64,000 bases of DNA from positions 3,017,649-3,081,648 of the forward strand of contig CP075368.1 in the NCBI GenBank assembly GCA_019454185.1. The letters run 5' to 3'. This document shows, piece after piece, positions 33,991 to 43,525 of this stretch. The DNA comes from Phycisphaeraceae bacterium (lineage in GTDB: Bacteria > Planctomycetota > Phycisphaerae > Phycisphaerales > UBA1924). The notes under the pieces are model-generated. The model had not been told where the DNA came from and did not search any database. It saw only the letters and a list, made by a program, of their open reading frames with translations. The translations under genes and the position numbers were made by a program. The first letter of the stretch is position 1. Each line of letters begins with the position of its first letter.

Positions 33991-34425
33991 ATGATCCGGG
34001 CCGTGTACGAACTGACTGTTCAGACCGAGTTCTGTGCCGCACACGCGATCTGGATCAGGGGCGTGCGCGAGCCCATCCACGGCCACAACTGGCGTGTCTC
34101 GGTTGTGGTCGCGGGAGATCGTCTGGATGAGGATGGCCTCCTGTGCGACTTCCACGACGTGGAGCGCGCCCTGGCCGAGACGATCGCCCCGTGGCGTGAT
34201 CGATCGCTGAATGATGCGTCCCCCTTCGCGCCGGACGGGCGCGGGCTGAACCCCACCGCCGAGCATGTGGCTCGTCAGATCGCGCTCGGCGTCGGCACAC
34301 TGATCGCCGGACACATGAACGGACGTGGCACTGTCGCACGGGTGAGCATCACCGAAGCGCCGGGCTGCATCGCGACATACGTCGCCGAATCGGTGCCGCA
34401 CGAGCAGAGAGGAATGGATCGATGA
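33991..34425 (+). CDS. 6-pyruvoyltetrahydropterin synthase / QueD-family protein with altered active site
   Basis: A 144-residue protein of the T-fold PTPS/QueD family. Three zinc-binding His are present (CAAHAI and HGHNW), as are CDFHDVE, NPTAEHVARQ and the substrate-binding Glu in TEAPGC. However, the catalytic Cys expected four residues before HGH in QueD is Arg here (REPIHGH), and the 'DHHYLND' region reads RDRSLND, so the catalytic Asp-His pair is also changed. It is therefore either an alternative pterin-type enzyme or a different lyase. Its stop overlaps the ppk1 start (ATGA), so the two proteins are co-translated. Confidence 0.85.
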   Translation: MIRAVYELTVQTEFCAAHAIWIRGVREPIHGHNWRVSVVVAGDRLDEDGLLCDFHDVERALAETIAPWRDRSLNDASPFAPDGRGLNPTAEHVARQIALGVGTLIAGHMNGRGTVARVSITEAPGCIATYVAESVPHEQRGMDR

Positions 34426-36617
34426 CCAGGACCGGATCTTCCAGACCCGGCACGCCCGTCCCATCGCACGGAGCGGGACACACCCCCGGCCCGTGGGCCG
34501 ACGGGGAGTGGTGGGCGTCGGCCCCTTTCAACCGAGACATCTCGTGGCTTGAGTTCAACCGACGTGTGCTCGACCAGGCGCTCGACGCGTCCGTCCCCCT
34601 TCTGGAGCGTGTGAAGTTCCTCGCGATCTTCAACTCGAACCTCGACGAGTTCTTCATGAAGCGCGTCGGGATGCTCAAGCGTCAGGTGGAAGCGGGCGTG
34701 ACCGCTCGCACGCCCGAGGGCTTGACGCCGCAGGAGCTGCTGGCCCGTGTCCGCACGCTCGTGCTCGAGCAACAGGACCAGATGGCTCGCTGCTACAAGG
34801 ACGATCTGACCCCGCTTCTCGCCGAGAAAGAGATCCGCGTTCTGTCGTACGCAGATCTCTCGACCGAGGATCGCGCTATCGCTGATCGCTGGTACCGCGC
34901 AAACGTCTTTCCCGTGCTCACGCCTCTCTCGGTTGACCCCGGACACCGATTCCCGTTCATCTCGAATCTCTCGAACAACCTGGGCGTGTTCCTGACGATG
35001 CCCGGCGCGGACGAGCCGGTCTTCGCCCGCGTGAAGATCCCCTCGAATCTGCCGCTCTTCGTGAGGGTCTTCGACGCGCCCGGCGAGGGTGCGCGCTCGG
35101 CATCCGGCCCGGTTCGGTTCATCGCGCTCCGCGAGATGGTGATCCGCAACCTGCAGGACCTCTTTCCCGGCGCGACCATCAACCACGTCACCGCGTTCCG
35201 CGTCACGCGGAACGTCTCCGTGCGTCAGGACGAGGAAGAGACCGAGGATCTCCTGCGGAGCGTCGAGCAGGAGCTGCGCCAGCGCCGCTTCGCCGACGCG
35301 GTGCGCATCGAGGTGCAGCCGCAGGCCTCGACGGAGGTGATGTCCTTCGTCCTCAACGCGCTCGAACTGTCTGTTGAGGATGTCTACGAGCGTGCCGGGC
35401 CGATCGATTACTCCGCGCTCTGGGCGATCGCCGAGCTGGATCGCCCGGATCTCAAGCACCCGACCTGGTCCCCCGTCACGCCACCGCGTCTTGCGGGCGA
35501 TGATCTCGACATCTTCGCCGCGATCCGCGAGCGTGACATCCTGCTCCACCATCCGTACGAGTCGTTCAAGGCCTCGGTCGAACGCTTCATCGCCGCCGCG
35601 GCACGCGACCCCGACGTCCTGGCGATCAAGCAGACGCTCTATCGCACGAGCCGCGACTCGCCGTTCGTCTCCTCGCTCGTGCGCGCGGCGGAAGAGGGCA
35701 AGCAGGTCGCGTGCCTGGTCGAGCTTCGCGCCAGATTCGACGAGCAGAAGAACGTCCGCTTCGCGCGCCAGCTCGAGAAGGCGGGCGTGCACGTCGCGTA
35801 CGGCGTCGTCGGCCTCAAGACGCACTGCAAGTGCTCTCTGGTCGTGCGGAAGGAGCCGGACGGCCTGCGCTGCTACGCGCACCTCGGCACGGGCAACTAC
35901 AACCCGCAGACCGCCCACCTCTACACCGATCTCTCACTGCTCACGTGCGATCCGGTCATCACGCGCGACGTCGTGGACCTGTTCAATTGCCTCACCGGGC
36001 GCTCCCTCCACACCGATTACAAGGCGCTGCTCGTCGCGCCCTTCACGATGCGCGATCGCCTCTGCGAGATGATCGACCGCGAGGCGGCGAACGCCCGCGA
36101 CGGCAAGCCCGCGCGGATCTGGGCGAAGATGAACGCGCTCGAGGACAGATCCGTCGCCAAGCGGCTCTACGAGGCGTCGCGGGCGGGCGTCGAGATCACG
36201 CTGCTGGTCAGGGGCTTCTGCTGCCTCGAGCCGGGCGTCCCCGGCAAGAGCGAGAACATCCGTGTGATCTCCGTCGTCGGCCGCTTCCTTGAGCACTCAC
36301 GCATCTTCCATTTCGCCAACGCCGCCGCCGACCCCCTCGCGGGAGACTGGTACATCGGCAGCGCGGACTGGATGTACCGGAACCTCAGCGCACGCATGGA
36401 GGCCTTGACCCCGGTCAACGATCGCGAGGCGCGTCGTCGGATCATCCGCATCATGGATGTCATGTTCGCCGATCGACGCAACGCGTGGGACCTGCGTGCA
36501 GATGGCTCATACCTCAGACGCACACCCGATCCATCCGATCCGCCGGATTCCGACGCGACGCTCGGCACCTTCGAGGTGATGATGCGCGAGTCGCTGCGGA
36601 GCGTCGGGCGCGCATAA
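34422..36617 (+). CDS. ppk1: Polyphosphate kinase 1
   Basis: A 731-residue protein that reversibly polymerises the gamma-phosphate of ATP into polyphosphate. The N-terminal domain shows FNRDISWLEFNRRVLDQA and FLAIFNSNLDEFFMKRVGML. The two catalytic His, equivalent to E. coli His435 and His592, are His468 in KTHCKCSL and His625 in RFLEHSRIFHFAN. GTGNYNPQTAHLYTD is also conserved. Length is normal for the family. The first four bases overlap the PTPS-like gene. A GH78 gene follows 40 bases later but is probably a separate unit. Confidence 0.96.
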   Translation: MTRTGSSRPGTPVPSHGAGHTPGPWADGEWWASAPFNRDISWLEFNRRVLDQALDASVPLLERVKFLAIFNSNLDEFFMKRVGMLKRQVEAGVTARTPEGLTPQELLARVRTLVLEQQDQMARCYKDDLTPLLAEKEIRVLSYADLSTEDRAIADRWYRANVFPVLTPLSVDPGHRFPFISNLSNNLGVFLTMPGADEPVFARVKIPSNLPLFVRVFDAPGEGARSASGPVRFIALREMVIRNLQDLFPGATINHVTAFRVTRNVSVRQDEEETEDLLRSVEQELRQRRFADAVRIEVQPQASTEVMSFVLNALELSVEDVYERAGPIDYSALWAIAELDRPDLKHPTWSPVTPPRLAGDDLDIFAAIRERDILLHHPYESFKASVERFIAAAARDPDVLAIKQTLYRTSRDSPFVSSLVRAAEEGKQVACLVELRARFDEQKNVRFARQLEKAGVHVAYGVVGLKTHCKCSLVVRKEPDGLRCYAHLGTGNYNPQTAHLYTDLSLLTCDPVITRDVVDLFNCLTGRSLHTDYKALLVAPFTMRDRLCEMIDREAANARDGKPARIWAKMNALEDRSVAKRLYEASRAGVEITLLVRGFCCLEPGVPGKSENIRVISVVGRFLEHSRIFHFANAAADPLAGDWYIGSADWMYRNLSARMEALTPVNDREARRRIIRIMDVMFADRRNAWDLRADGSYLRRTPDPSDPPDSDATLGTFEVMMRESLRSVGRA

Positions 36618-36657
36618 GTCCTTCTGTCGGCGCCGCCACCCATCGCGGAGCAATCGA

Positions 36658-39600
36658 ATGTTGAACATGTTCTACGCCCGCGCCTCACTCGTCGGCCGGG
36701 CACTCATCGTCGCTGTGTTGCTGCTGACCACGGCGCACGCCGAGTCCGTCAGTGCGGCACACATCGAGCCCGGCACGCTCCGCGCCGCGCACCTGCGCTG
36801 CGAGTACCTGACAGATCCGCTCGGCGTGGGCGAGAAGTCCCCCCGACTGTCGTGGATCGTCGAGTCCGACCGACGGGGCGAACGCCAGACCGCGTATCGG
36901 GTGATCGTCGCGTCGAGTCCGGAGGTGCTCGCTCGCAACGAGGGAGATCTCTGGGACAGCGACAAGATCGAGTCAGGCCAGACCTCACACATCGAGTACG
37001 GGGGACGCCCCCTCCGCTCGCGCGAGCGATGCTGGTGGAAGGTGCTCTCATGGGACAAGGACGGCAATCCCGGCGCGTGGAGCACGCCCGGCACATGGGC
37101 GATGGGGCTGCTCTCGCCCGCGGACTGGCATGCGGCGTGGATCGATGCGGGCCCCGACGAGGTGGGGGTTCGGATTACACGCGCCGTGTACCACACAATC
37201 GACGGCCACGCGGGCGAACGTGTCGAGCGCGACGTGACAGATGTTGTGCTCGCTCGCTACGCATCCGAGGGCGCGTCGATGCGTGCGACGAACGAGGTGC
37301 TCGGGGGCGATCCGGCGCGGAACGTCCGCAAGGCGCTCCGGGTCGAGTACGCGTGCGATGGGGAGGCGCGGGTCGCGACGATCGCCGAGAACGCCCGCGT
37401 GATCCTGCCGGGCGCGCCGCTGCCGCTGCTGCGGAAGGGGTTTGAGGTCCGGGGTGAGATCACGGATGCGCGACTGTATATCACCGCCCTCGGCGTCTAC
37501 GAGGCGTTCATCAACGGGGAGCGCGTAGGAGACATGCATCTCGCGCCGGGCTGGACAGATTATCGCAAGCGCGTCCGCTACCAGGTGTTCGATGTCACCC
37601 ACATGCTGGAGTCCGGTGCGAACGCGATCAGCGCTGAGGTCGGGCCGGGGTGGTTCGCGGGTCACGCGGGCCTGTTCGGCGCGTACCAGTTCTACGGACC
37701 ATCGCCCGCTCTTCTGGCACAGCTGGAGATCACCTACGCCGACGGGCGCGTCGAGCGGATCGTGACCGACGAGACATGGAAGCGCCACGCCGGCCCTCGC
37801 CTGATGGCGGACCTCTTGAAGGGCGAATGGTTCGACGCGCGGCGCGAAGTGAGCGGATGGAAGAACGCCGGTTTCGATGATTCCGCATGGACGCACGCTG
37901 CAACGCGTAGCGAATCTCGGAACCTCGAGCCGCAGGTCTCCGAGCCGGTGCGCATCATCGAGACGCTTCCCGCGTTGTCGGTCGCCGAGCCCATGCCCGG
38001 CGCGTTCCTCTTCGATCTCGGCCAGAACATGGTCGGCGTCGTGCGCCTTCGCCTCACACAGCCGGCCGGAACGCGTCTGACGATCCGTCACGGCGAGATG
38101 ATCAATCCCGACGGCACGCTCTACACCGCGAACCTGCGTGCCGCGGACTCGATCGATGTCTACACGTGCTCCGGCGCTCCCGGTGGCGAGACGTTCCAGC
38201 CCGCCTTCACATTCCACGGCTTCCGATACGTCGAGATCACCGGCCTCGCCCCGGGTACCACGCCCGAGTCGTCGATGGTCACCGGCATCGTGCTCTCTTC
38301 CGACATGCCCGTCGCGGGCGCCTTCGAGTGCTCGGACGACCGCCTGAACAAGCTGCAGCAGAACATCGTGTGGGGGATGCGGGGGAACTACATCGACATC
38401 CCGACGGATTGTCCGCAACGCGACGAGCGCATGGGGTGGATGGCCGACACCCAGGTCTTCGTGCCGACCGCCGCGATGAACGCCGATGTGGCGGGGTTCT
38501 TCACCAAGTGGATGGTGGATGTGATCGATGCGCAGCGTGACGACGGGGCACACTCCGATGTCGCGCCCGTGATGTTCGGGCTGAACTACGGAACGCCCGC
38601 GTGGGGCGATGCCGGCGCGATCGTCCCCTGGCTTGTGTATGAGACCTACGGCGACGAGCGGATGCTGGAACGGTCGATCGATTCGATGATGGCGTGGGTC
38701 GCATGGTGCGAACGGAACAGCACGGGGCTGATCCGCGACAAAGCACGCGGCAACGACTACGGCGACTGGCTCTCCATCGACGCCGACACGCCGAAAGACC
38801 TGATCGGCACGGCGTACTTCGCGCACGCCGCGGATCTCACTGCCCGCTCGCTCCACGTGCTGGGACGGAACGCGGAGGCGAAGAGGCACGAGGACCTGTT
38901 CCGCCGCATTCGCGCGGCGTTCAACGAGAAGTATGTCGCGAGCGACGGCACCATCCACGGCCAGACGCAGAGCGCGTACGCGCTGGCGATCGCGTTCGGT
39001 CTGCTGGATGAGGACGCGACAGCCCTCGCGGCACAACGGCTGGTGGCGGATATCGAGCGGCGCGGCAACCGTATCTCGACGGGCTTCGTCGGCGTGAGCC
39101 ACCTCCTGCACGTCCTCACCACCGTCGGACGCGACGATGTGGCCTATCGCCTCCTGCTGCAAGACGCCTTTCCATCATGGCTCTTCTCCGTGAAGCACGG
39201 CGCCACAACCATCTGGGAGCGATGGAACGGGTGGACGCCGGAAACAGGTCCACACCCGGACATCTCAATGAACTCGTTCAACCACTACGCGCTCGGCTCG
39301 TGCGGGTCATGGATGTTCGAGCGCATGGCAGGCATCGGACGAGATCGCGCTTTCCCCGGGCACGCGCGGCTCGTGATCGCGCCCGCGATGCGCGAGGGCG
39401 CAGCAGCAGGAATCGAGTGGACACGCGCGAGCCATCGTTCGATGCGAGGAGTGATCGCGTGCGCGTGGCGAAAGACCGGCGATGGATGGGCGATGGACGT
39501 GACCATTCCCGCGAACACCACCGCCGAGGTCCGCGTGGCCCTCGGCCCGGGCGGCATCGCCGGGCTTCGCGAGGGGGGCCTCGCCATCGACGGAGCCGAG

Positions 39601-39681
39601 TCCATCCGCGTGATGCGCGCCGATCGCGAGCACGCGGTGCTGGAGATTGGGTCGGGCTCGTACTCGTTCGGTGCGAACTGA
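36658..39681 (+). CDS. Exported alpha-L-rhamnosidase (GH78)
   Basis: A 1007-residue protein from ATG 36658 with a signal peptide (GRALIVAVLLLTTAHA). It starts with a fibronectin-like domain (LRCEYLTDPLGV, SPRLSWIVES), then the N-terminal beta-domains (LYITALGVYEAFINGERVGD, APGWTDYRKRVRYQVFDVT). The (alpha/alpha)6 barrel carries the GH78 signature IPTDCPQRDERMGWMADTQV and later WERWNGWTPETG and MNSFNHYALGS. GH78 enzymes remove terminal alpha-L-rhamnose by inversion, with acidic residues in the barrel; the Asp/Glu of RDERMGW are present. It likely degrades rhamnose-containing polysaccharide outside the cytoplasm. Convergent with the gene ending at 39713. Confidence 0.94.
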   Translation: MLNMFYARASLVGRALIVAVLLLTTAHAESVSAAHIEPGTLRAAHLRCEYLTDPLGVGEKSPRLSWIVESDRRGERQTAYRVIVASSPEVLARNEGDLWDSDKIESGQTSHIEYGGRPLRSRERCWWKVLSWDKDGNPGAWSTPGTWAMGLLSPADWHAAWIDAGPDEVGVRITRAVYHTIDGHAGERVERDVTDVVLARYASEGASMRATNEVLGGDPARNVRKALRVEYACDGEARVATIAENARVILPGAPLPLLRKGFEVRGEITDARLYITALGVYEAFINGERVGDMHLAPGWTDYRKRVRYQVFDVTHMLESGANAISAEVGPGWFAGHAGLFGAYQFYGPSPALLAQLEITYADGRVERIVTDETWKRHAGPRLMADLLKGEWFDARREVSGWKNAGFDDSAWTHAATRSESRNLEPQVSEPVRIIETLPALSVAEPMPGAFLFDLGQNMVGVVRLRLTQPAGTRLTIRHGEMINPDGTLYTANLRAADSIDVYTCSGAPGGETFQPAFTFHGFRYVEITGLAPGTTPESSMVTGIVLSSDMPVAGAFECSDDRLNKLQQNIVWGMRGNYIDIPTDCPQRDERMGWMADTQVFVPTAAMNADVAGFFTKWMVDVIDAQRDDGAHSDVAPVMFGLNYGTPAWGDAGAIVPWLVYETYGDERMLERSIDSMMAWVAWCERNSTGLIRDKARGNDYGDWLSIDADTPKDLIGTAYFAHAADLTARSLHVLGRNAEAKRHEDLFRRIRAAFNEKYVASDGTIHGQTQSAYALAIAFGLLDEDATALAAQRLVADIERRGNRISTGFVGVSHLLHVLTTVGRDDVAYRLLLQDAFPSWLFSVKHGATTIWERWNGWTPETGPHPDISMNSFNHYALGSCGSWMFERMAGIGRDRAFPGHARLVIAPAMREGAAAGIEWTRASHRSMRGVIACAWRKTGDGWAMDVTIPANTTAEVRVALGPGGIAGLREGGLAIDGAESIRVMRADREHAVLEIGSGSYSFGAN

Positions 39682-39712
39682 TGGCGCCGAGCACGCCAGC
39701 ACACGAGCGCTC

Positions 39713-40567
39713 TCAGTCGCAGCCGATCCCGAACGCGTCGAAGAACTCCAGCAGATCAAGGATGTCCACGATCGTGTCCCCGTTGAAATCCGCGTCCACG
39801 CCGCTCGAACCCGAGCACGGCGCGGGGAGGCCATCGCACGTGCCGAAGGAATCGAAGTAGTCGAGGAAGTCGAGGATGTCGGACTCCGTGTCGCCGTTCA
39901 CATCCGACGCGCACGGTGGCTCGCCCGTCGCGATCGCCAGCGCGATGCCTGTGATCTGAATCTCGGATGCCTCTCCCAGTGGACCGCCCGCGAGGATCAC
40001 CGATCGAATCACGGGGGGGCCATCCACATACACGCCGACGAAGTCGAAGATGTACTTGGCCTGGATCTCGGACGCTTCAGCAGTCGTGATCGATGCGATC
40101 ATGTTGCCGGTGGCGCCCGGCCCGTCGTAGGCATAGATGGTGTCGGGCAGGTGAGCGGGCGACGAACCAACATGGCTGCGGATAGCGAAGGTCGCGCCGA
40201 ATCCGGTGAGTGGAGTGCTGAAATCCAGAATGGTGTAGAGGTTGGATGTGATGGTGCGGTAGTAACCGTTGCGGTTGCCGGGGTCCGCTTCCTCGTCGCG
40301 CGCCAGCACCCACGAGACCGGCGCGGTGAAGAAGCCGTAGATATCGGGAGATCCGCCGCTGCCGATGCTGCTCGTGACGACAACCGTCTCTGACCCCAGA
40401 ACAACGATGAACGGGCCGAAAGGAGTACTGGAACTCTCGTTGTCGATGTCGAGGAAGAACGCCCCGGGAATGTCGAGGAAGTTGGAGGTGGTCTGGGGTT
40501 CGCTCGCTCCCGCAAGCCCCGCCGCGATCGCCACTCCGACAAGCGCAAGAAACCCGTCGTTCTTCAT
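39713..40567 (-). CDS. Secreted protein with dockerin pair ending Gly-Cys-Asp
   Basis: A 284-residue protein from ATG 40567 behind AGGGGAGCG. The signal peptide (FLALVGVAIAAGLAGAS) ends near residue 21. A single ~190-residue domain follows, with FLDIPGAFFLDIDNES at the start and VLARDEEADPGNRNGYY in the middle, probably a beta-sandwich of the type seen in PEP-CTERM and planctomycete proteins. The dockerin pair (DVNGDTESDILDFLDYFDSF and DFNGDTIVDILDLLEFFDAF) ends FGIGCD: one Asp follows the usual terminal Cys. Not related in its body to the long beta-helix proteins. Confidence 0.82.
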   Translation of the reverse strand: MKNDGFLALVGVAIAAGLAGASEPQTTSNFLDIPGAFFLDIDNESSSTPFGPFIVVLGSETVVVTSSIGSGGSPDIYGFFTAPVSWVLARDEEADPGNRNGYYRTITSNLYTILDFSTPLTGFGATFAIRSHVGSSPAHLPDTIYAYDGPGATGNMIASITTAEASEIQAKYIFDFVGVYVDGPPVIRSVILAGGPLGEASEIQITGIALAIATGEPPCASDVNGDTESDILDFLDYFDSFGTCDGLPAPCSGSSGVDADFNGDTIVDILDLLEFFDAFGIGCD

Positions 40568-40744
40568 GGTCGCTCCCCTTTCACTGAGTACGCACACACT
40601 ACCTGAACGAGTGGTTCACAGCAACAGAAACGCCGTACAATTCACTTGTTCGCATCCTGAACGGGCGGCGGACACACACTTCCCGCCACCGTCTGCGGCG
40701 TGTGATCTCTTGCTGATGTGTCTCTTGTGTTGCCTCTCGCTCAA

Positions 40745-40834
40745 ACATCCTTGCCCAGGCGCATCGATGAACATGAGGAAGTCAACAATGTCCGGAGCGG
40801 TGTCTGCGCGGAGGTCGGCTGCCGAGACAGGCAC
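40745..40834 (-). pseudogene. Remnant of a half dockerin domain ending Gly-Cys
   Basis: On the minus strand, DLRADTAPDIVDFLMFIDAP followed by GQGC aligns residue for residue with the second loop of the intact dockerin tails. The Cys codon TGT (40745-40747) is followed by T and then TGA, as if one base had been inserted before the stop. Reading continues to 40616 with unrelated sequence. No first loop, signal peptide or body is present; upstream readable frame reaches only 40903. The rest of the 464-base gap (40568-41031) contains only the hairpin at 40926-40951. Confidence 0.6.
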
Positions 40835-40925
40835 GATGTCGACCGTCGCTCCGTCACACAGGACGAGGGCACGCGCGGACGCTGACTTGATCTTGGTGTG
40901 CATGGCCCTACACCCGGAAGCAGAA

Positions 40926-40951
40926 CGGACCGATCCAGCCGGATCGGTCCG
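40926..40951 (-). terminator. Stem-loop after the gene ending at 41032
   Basis: A perfect 11-bp stem has arms CGGACCGATCC and GGATCGGTCCG with a 4-base loop, 80 bases downstream of the minus-strand stop at 41032. On that strand TTCTGCTTCC follows, a weak pyrimidine tail. Probable transcription end for the dockerin gene. Confidence 0.5.
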
Positions 40952-41031
40952 CTCCCACCAAGCGCGATGTTCAGGATCATGAGGCGACGCGTACGAAGTC
41001 CCCTCGCTGCATCAACGTTCGTGGTTGGTGT

Positions 41032-43287
41032 TCAGCAGCCGTAACTGAAGACGTCGATGAACTCAAGGAAGTCCACGATGTCCACGATGGTGTCCCCATT
41101 GAAGTCGGCGTTGAGCGTGCTCCCGCACGGCGCGGGCCGCCCCTGGCACTCGCCGAACGCCTGCATGAAGTCGAGGAAGTCGAGAATGTCAACCAGTCCA
41201 TCTCCGGTGACATCGCCTGAGCAGATGATCAGCCGCGCCCGATTGGCCGACACCTCGACGCGCCCGCCCACCTGATACGGCGAATCAAAGACGACCGCGT
41301 CGAACGCGCCGGAGACCGAAGGCCCGAGCACAAGATCGAACGTCTGAAGATTCGCGGGCGTGTACGCCGTGAGGTCCACCCGAAGAGTCCCGTCGAGGAC
41401 GACCGACCCCGCGCCGCTGATGCGATCGAATGTCGATGCGCCGAGGATGTCGATGCGCGTCCGCGTCGCGCCGCTCATGGTGAGCACCGACCCGGCGAGG
41501 ACTTCGAGTGTGCCCGCCTCCGAGCCCGCGGGAGATCCGACGCCGGGGGGCGAGTCAGGATCGATGATCCCGGAGATCGTGACAAAGCCGGAGACGCGCC
41601 CCGCGCCGGTGAGTCGCTGGTTGCCGCTGAGCACGAACGCCGCACCACTTGTCGCGCCGCCCTGGAGCGTCGCCGAGGCGTTCGTTGGATTGCGTTTGAG
41701 GTAGATCTCTCCCTCGCCTCCGACGGTCGCGCCCGTGGTGGTGCGGAGCGTGGCGAAGGAGGGGCCGCACCCCGAGTTATCAATGGTGATGGTGCCGTCG
41801 TTGGTGATGGAGCCGACGAGCGTGGTGGTGCCGGAGCAGGGAACGAGGACCCTCGCATCCGCCGCGAGGGCGAGGTTGGCGAGGGTGTTGGCTGTTCCCT
41901 CCGAGACGATCACTCCCGTGCCGCCGGTGGTGAGTGTTCCGCCGGTGATCGTCGAGTTGTTGAGCGCGACCGCCGAGCCGCCGCCCGCGTGAAGAACGCC
42001 GGTGCCCGACTGTGTGAGAGCGACGCTGCTGAACAGCGCCACGCCGGTGCCGGTGGCCTCGATGAGTCCGTGGTTGGTCTTCGGGGCTTGCTGAAAGACA
42101 AGCTCGCTCGGCCCGGTCGTCAGCCCGTTGCGGTCGGCGCTGATGGTGCCGTGGTTGATGATGGCGGCCTGGAGGTTGCCGATGCCGCCGATGGCGTGGT
42201 CCGCTCCGTTCACGATCGTGTACGAGAATCCGTCGAGGAACCTGCCGAGCTGTCCCCCCTCGAGTTGCAGGCGGCCGTTCCCGAGCACCGTCGCGCTGCC
42301 GCCCGCGGTCGAGGCGAAGAAGCCCTGCGCACCGAGGTTGATGAGTCCGTTGTTCGTGATGCCGGCGTTCCCGATGTGGACGCCGTTGTTGGAAACGAAC
42401 CGCATCTCCCCCTCGAACGCGACGCCGTTGAGCGGCACGCCCTGGGACTCGATCTGGACGAACCCGGTTCCCTCGGTGCGGATCGAGCCGCCGATGAGAC
42501 CATCGCCGGCGCCTTGGAGCGAGAGGCGCGAACCGTCCTCAACGACGATCTCGCCCGACGGGCCCTGCGTGAAGCTGCCCGTGTTGATCGCGATGCGAAG
42601 GGCGCCCCCGCCGCTCGCCCGCATCTGTCCGTTGTTCGTCTTTCCCCACGAGGCGAGCGCCAGCTCCCGTCCGGGCATGTCAGCATGAACCAGCCCCTCA
42701 TTCTGGAACGGGCTCGTGATGCGTCCGCTTCCACGGATCATGTGCCCCGCGTTCTGCACCAGCAGGTACGGCGCACCGAAGAGCCCGTTGATCTCGGCAA
42801 CGCCCGCCGCACCATCCATCACGATCTCGCCCGGTCCGTTCACGGTGCAGTTGGTTGCGATCCTCAGCAGCGCCGATGCCGTGTTGGAGGGTCCGCCGAT
42901 CGAGATCGTTCCGGCGTTCTCGATCTGTGTTCCATACACCGTGACGAAGCCGTTCGCGCCCACGGCGCGCACCCCGAGCGTCGTGCCCGCGTTGCCGATG
43001 CTCAGGTGGTGGCAGTGCGCATCCGCGCTCACAACCTCGACCAGATACGCCCCGACCCCGCTCATGTGCGCGGTCGTCGTCGAACTCGGCACGCCCGTGC
43101 TCCAGCGCGCAAAGTCGAACCAACTCCCGCTCGTCGGTGTGGTCCAGAACGTGATGGGCGCGCCGCCCGGCTGGGCCATCGCCCCGCCCGCCCACGCCAG
43201 CCCCGCCGCCATCGCCACCGCACCCGCGCGGCTCAGCGACCCGACGCCCGATAATGCCCGCTCGCGAAGATCACGCATCGCACACAT
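41032..43287 (-). CDS. Secreted beta-strand-rich protein with GC-type dockerin pair
   Basis: A 751-residue protein from ATG 43287, chosen because GAGGTG lies five bases upstream; an ATG three codons later is the alternative. The signal peptide ends near GGAMAQ (residue ~39). The opening ITFWTTPTSGSWFDFARWST is a distant version of the WTGG module in the 22.5-33.9 kb genes. The body has 'GSGRITSPFQNEGLVHAD' and 'ALTQSGTGVLHAGGG' phrases like theirs, plus a pre-terminal ILGASTFDRISGAGSVV module. The dockerin pair (DVTGDGLVDILDFLDFMQAF, DFNGDTIVDIVDFLEFIDVF) ends FSYGC. Same architecture, opposite strand, more diverged. Confidence 0.85.
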   Translation of the reverse strand: MCAMRDLRERALSGVGSLSRAGAVAMAAGLAWAGGAMAQPGGAPITFWTTPTSGSWFDFARWSTGVPSSTTTAHMSGVGAYLVEVVSADAHCHHLSIGNAGTTLGVRAVGANGFVTVYGTQIENAGTISIGGPSNTASALLRIATNCTVNGPGEIVMDGAAGVAEINGLFGAPYLLVQNAGHMIRGSGRITSPFQNEGLVHADMPGRELALASWGKTNNGQMRASGGGALRIAINTGSFTQGPSGEIVVEDGSRLSLQGAGDGLIGGSIRTEGTGFVQIESQGVPLNGVAFEGEMRFVSNNGVHIGNAGITNNGLINLGAQGFFASTAGGSATVLGNGRLQLEGGQLGRFLDGFSYTIVNGADHAIGGIGNLQAAIINHGTISADRNGLTTGPSELVFQQAPKTNHGLIEATGTGVALFSSVALTQSGTGVLHAGGGSAVALNNSTITGGTLTTGGTGVIVSEGTANTLANLALAADARVLVPCSGTTTLVGSITNDGTITIDNSGCGPSFATLRTTTGATVGGEGEIYLKRNPTNASATLQGGATSGAAFVLSGNQRLTGAGRVSGFVTISGIIDPDSPPGVGSPAGSEAGTLEVLAGSVLTMSGATRTRIDILGASTFDRISGAGSVVLDGTLRVDLTAYTPANLQTFDLVLGPSVSGAFDAVVFDSPYQVGGRVEVSANRARLIICSGDVTGDGLVDILDFLDFMQAFGECQGRPAPCGSTLNADFNGDTIVDIVDFLEFIDVFSYGC

Positions 43288-43525
43288 CTCACACCTCGCT
43301 TGGTTCGACGCTCCGGCATGGGCGTGCAGGACGCCAGGCCCCGCCGCCGACGCCCACGCGGACGCCGACGACACATCTCCATGCGAGAACGGTTCGCGAC
43401 GCGGGCAATCGCTTTCTGACAATTTCAGCCCTCCCACCACCACCGAGGGCGCAGAGACAACCGGCCACAGGAGGTCCCCGTGGCCGGTCAGCAAGATCTG
43501 GTTGCATATCTCGGGCTATCCGACT

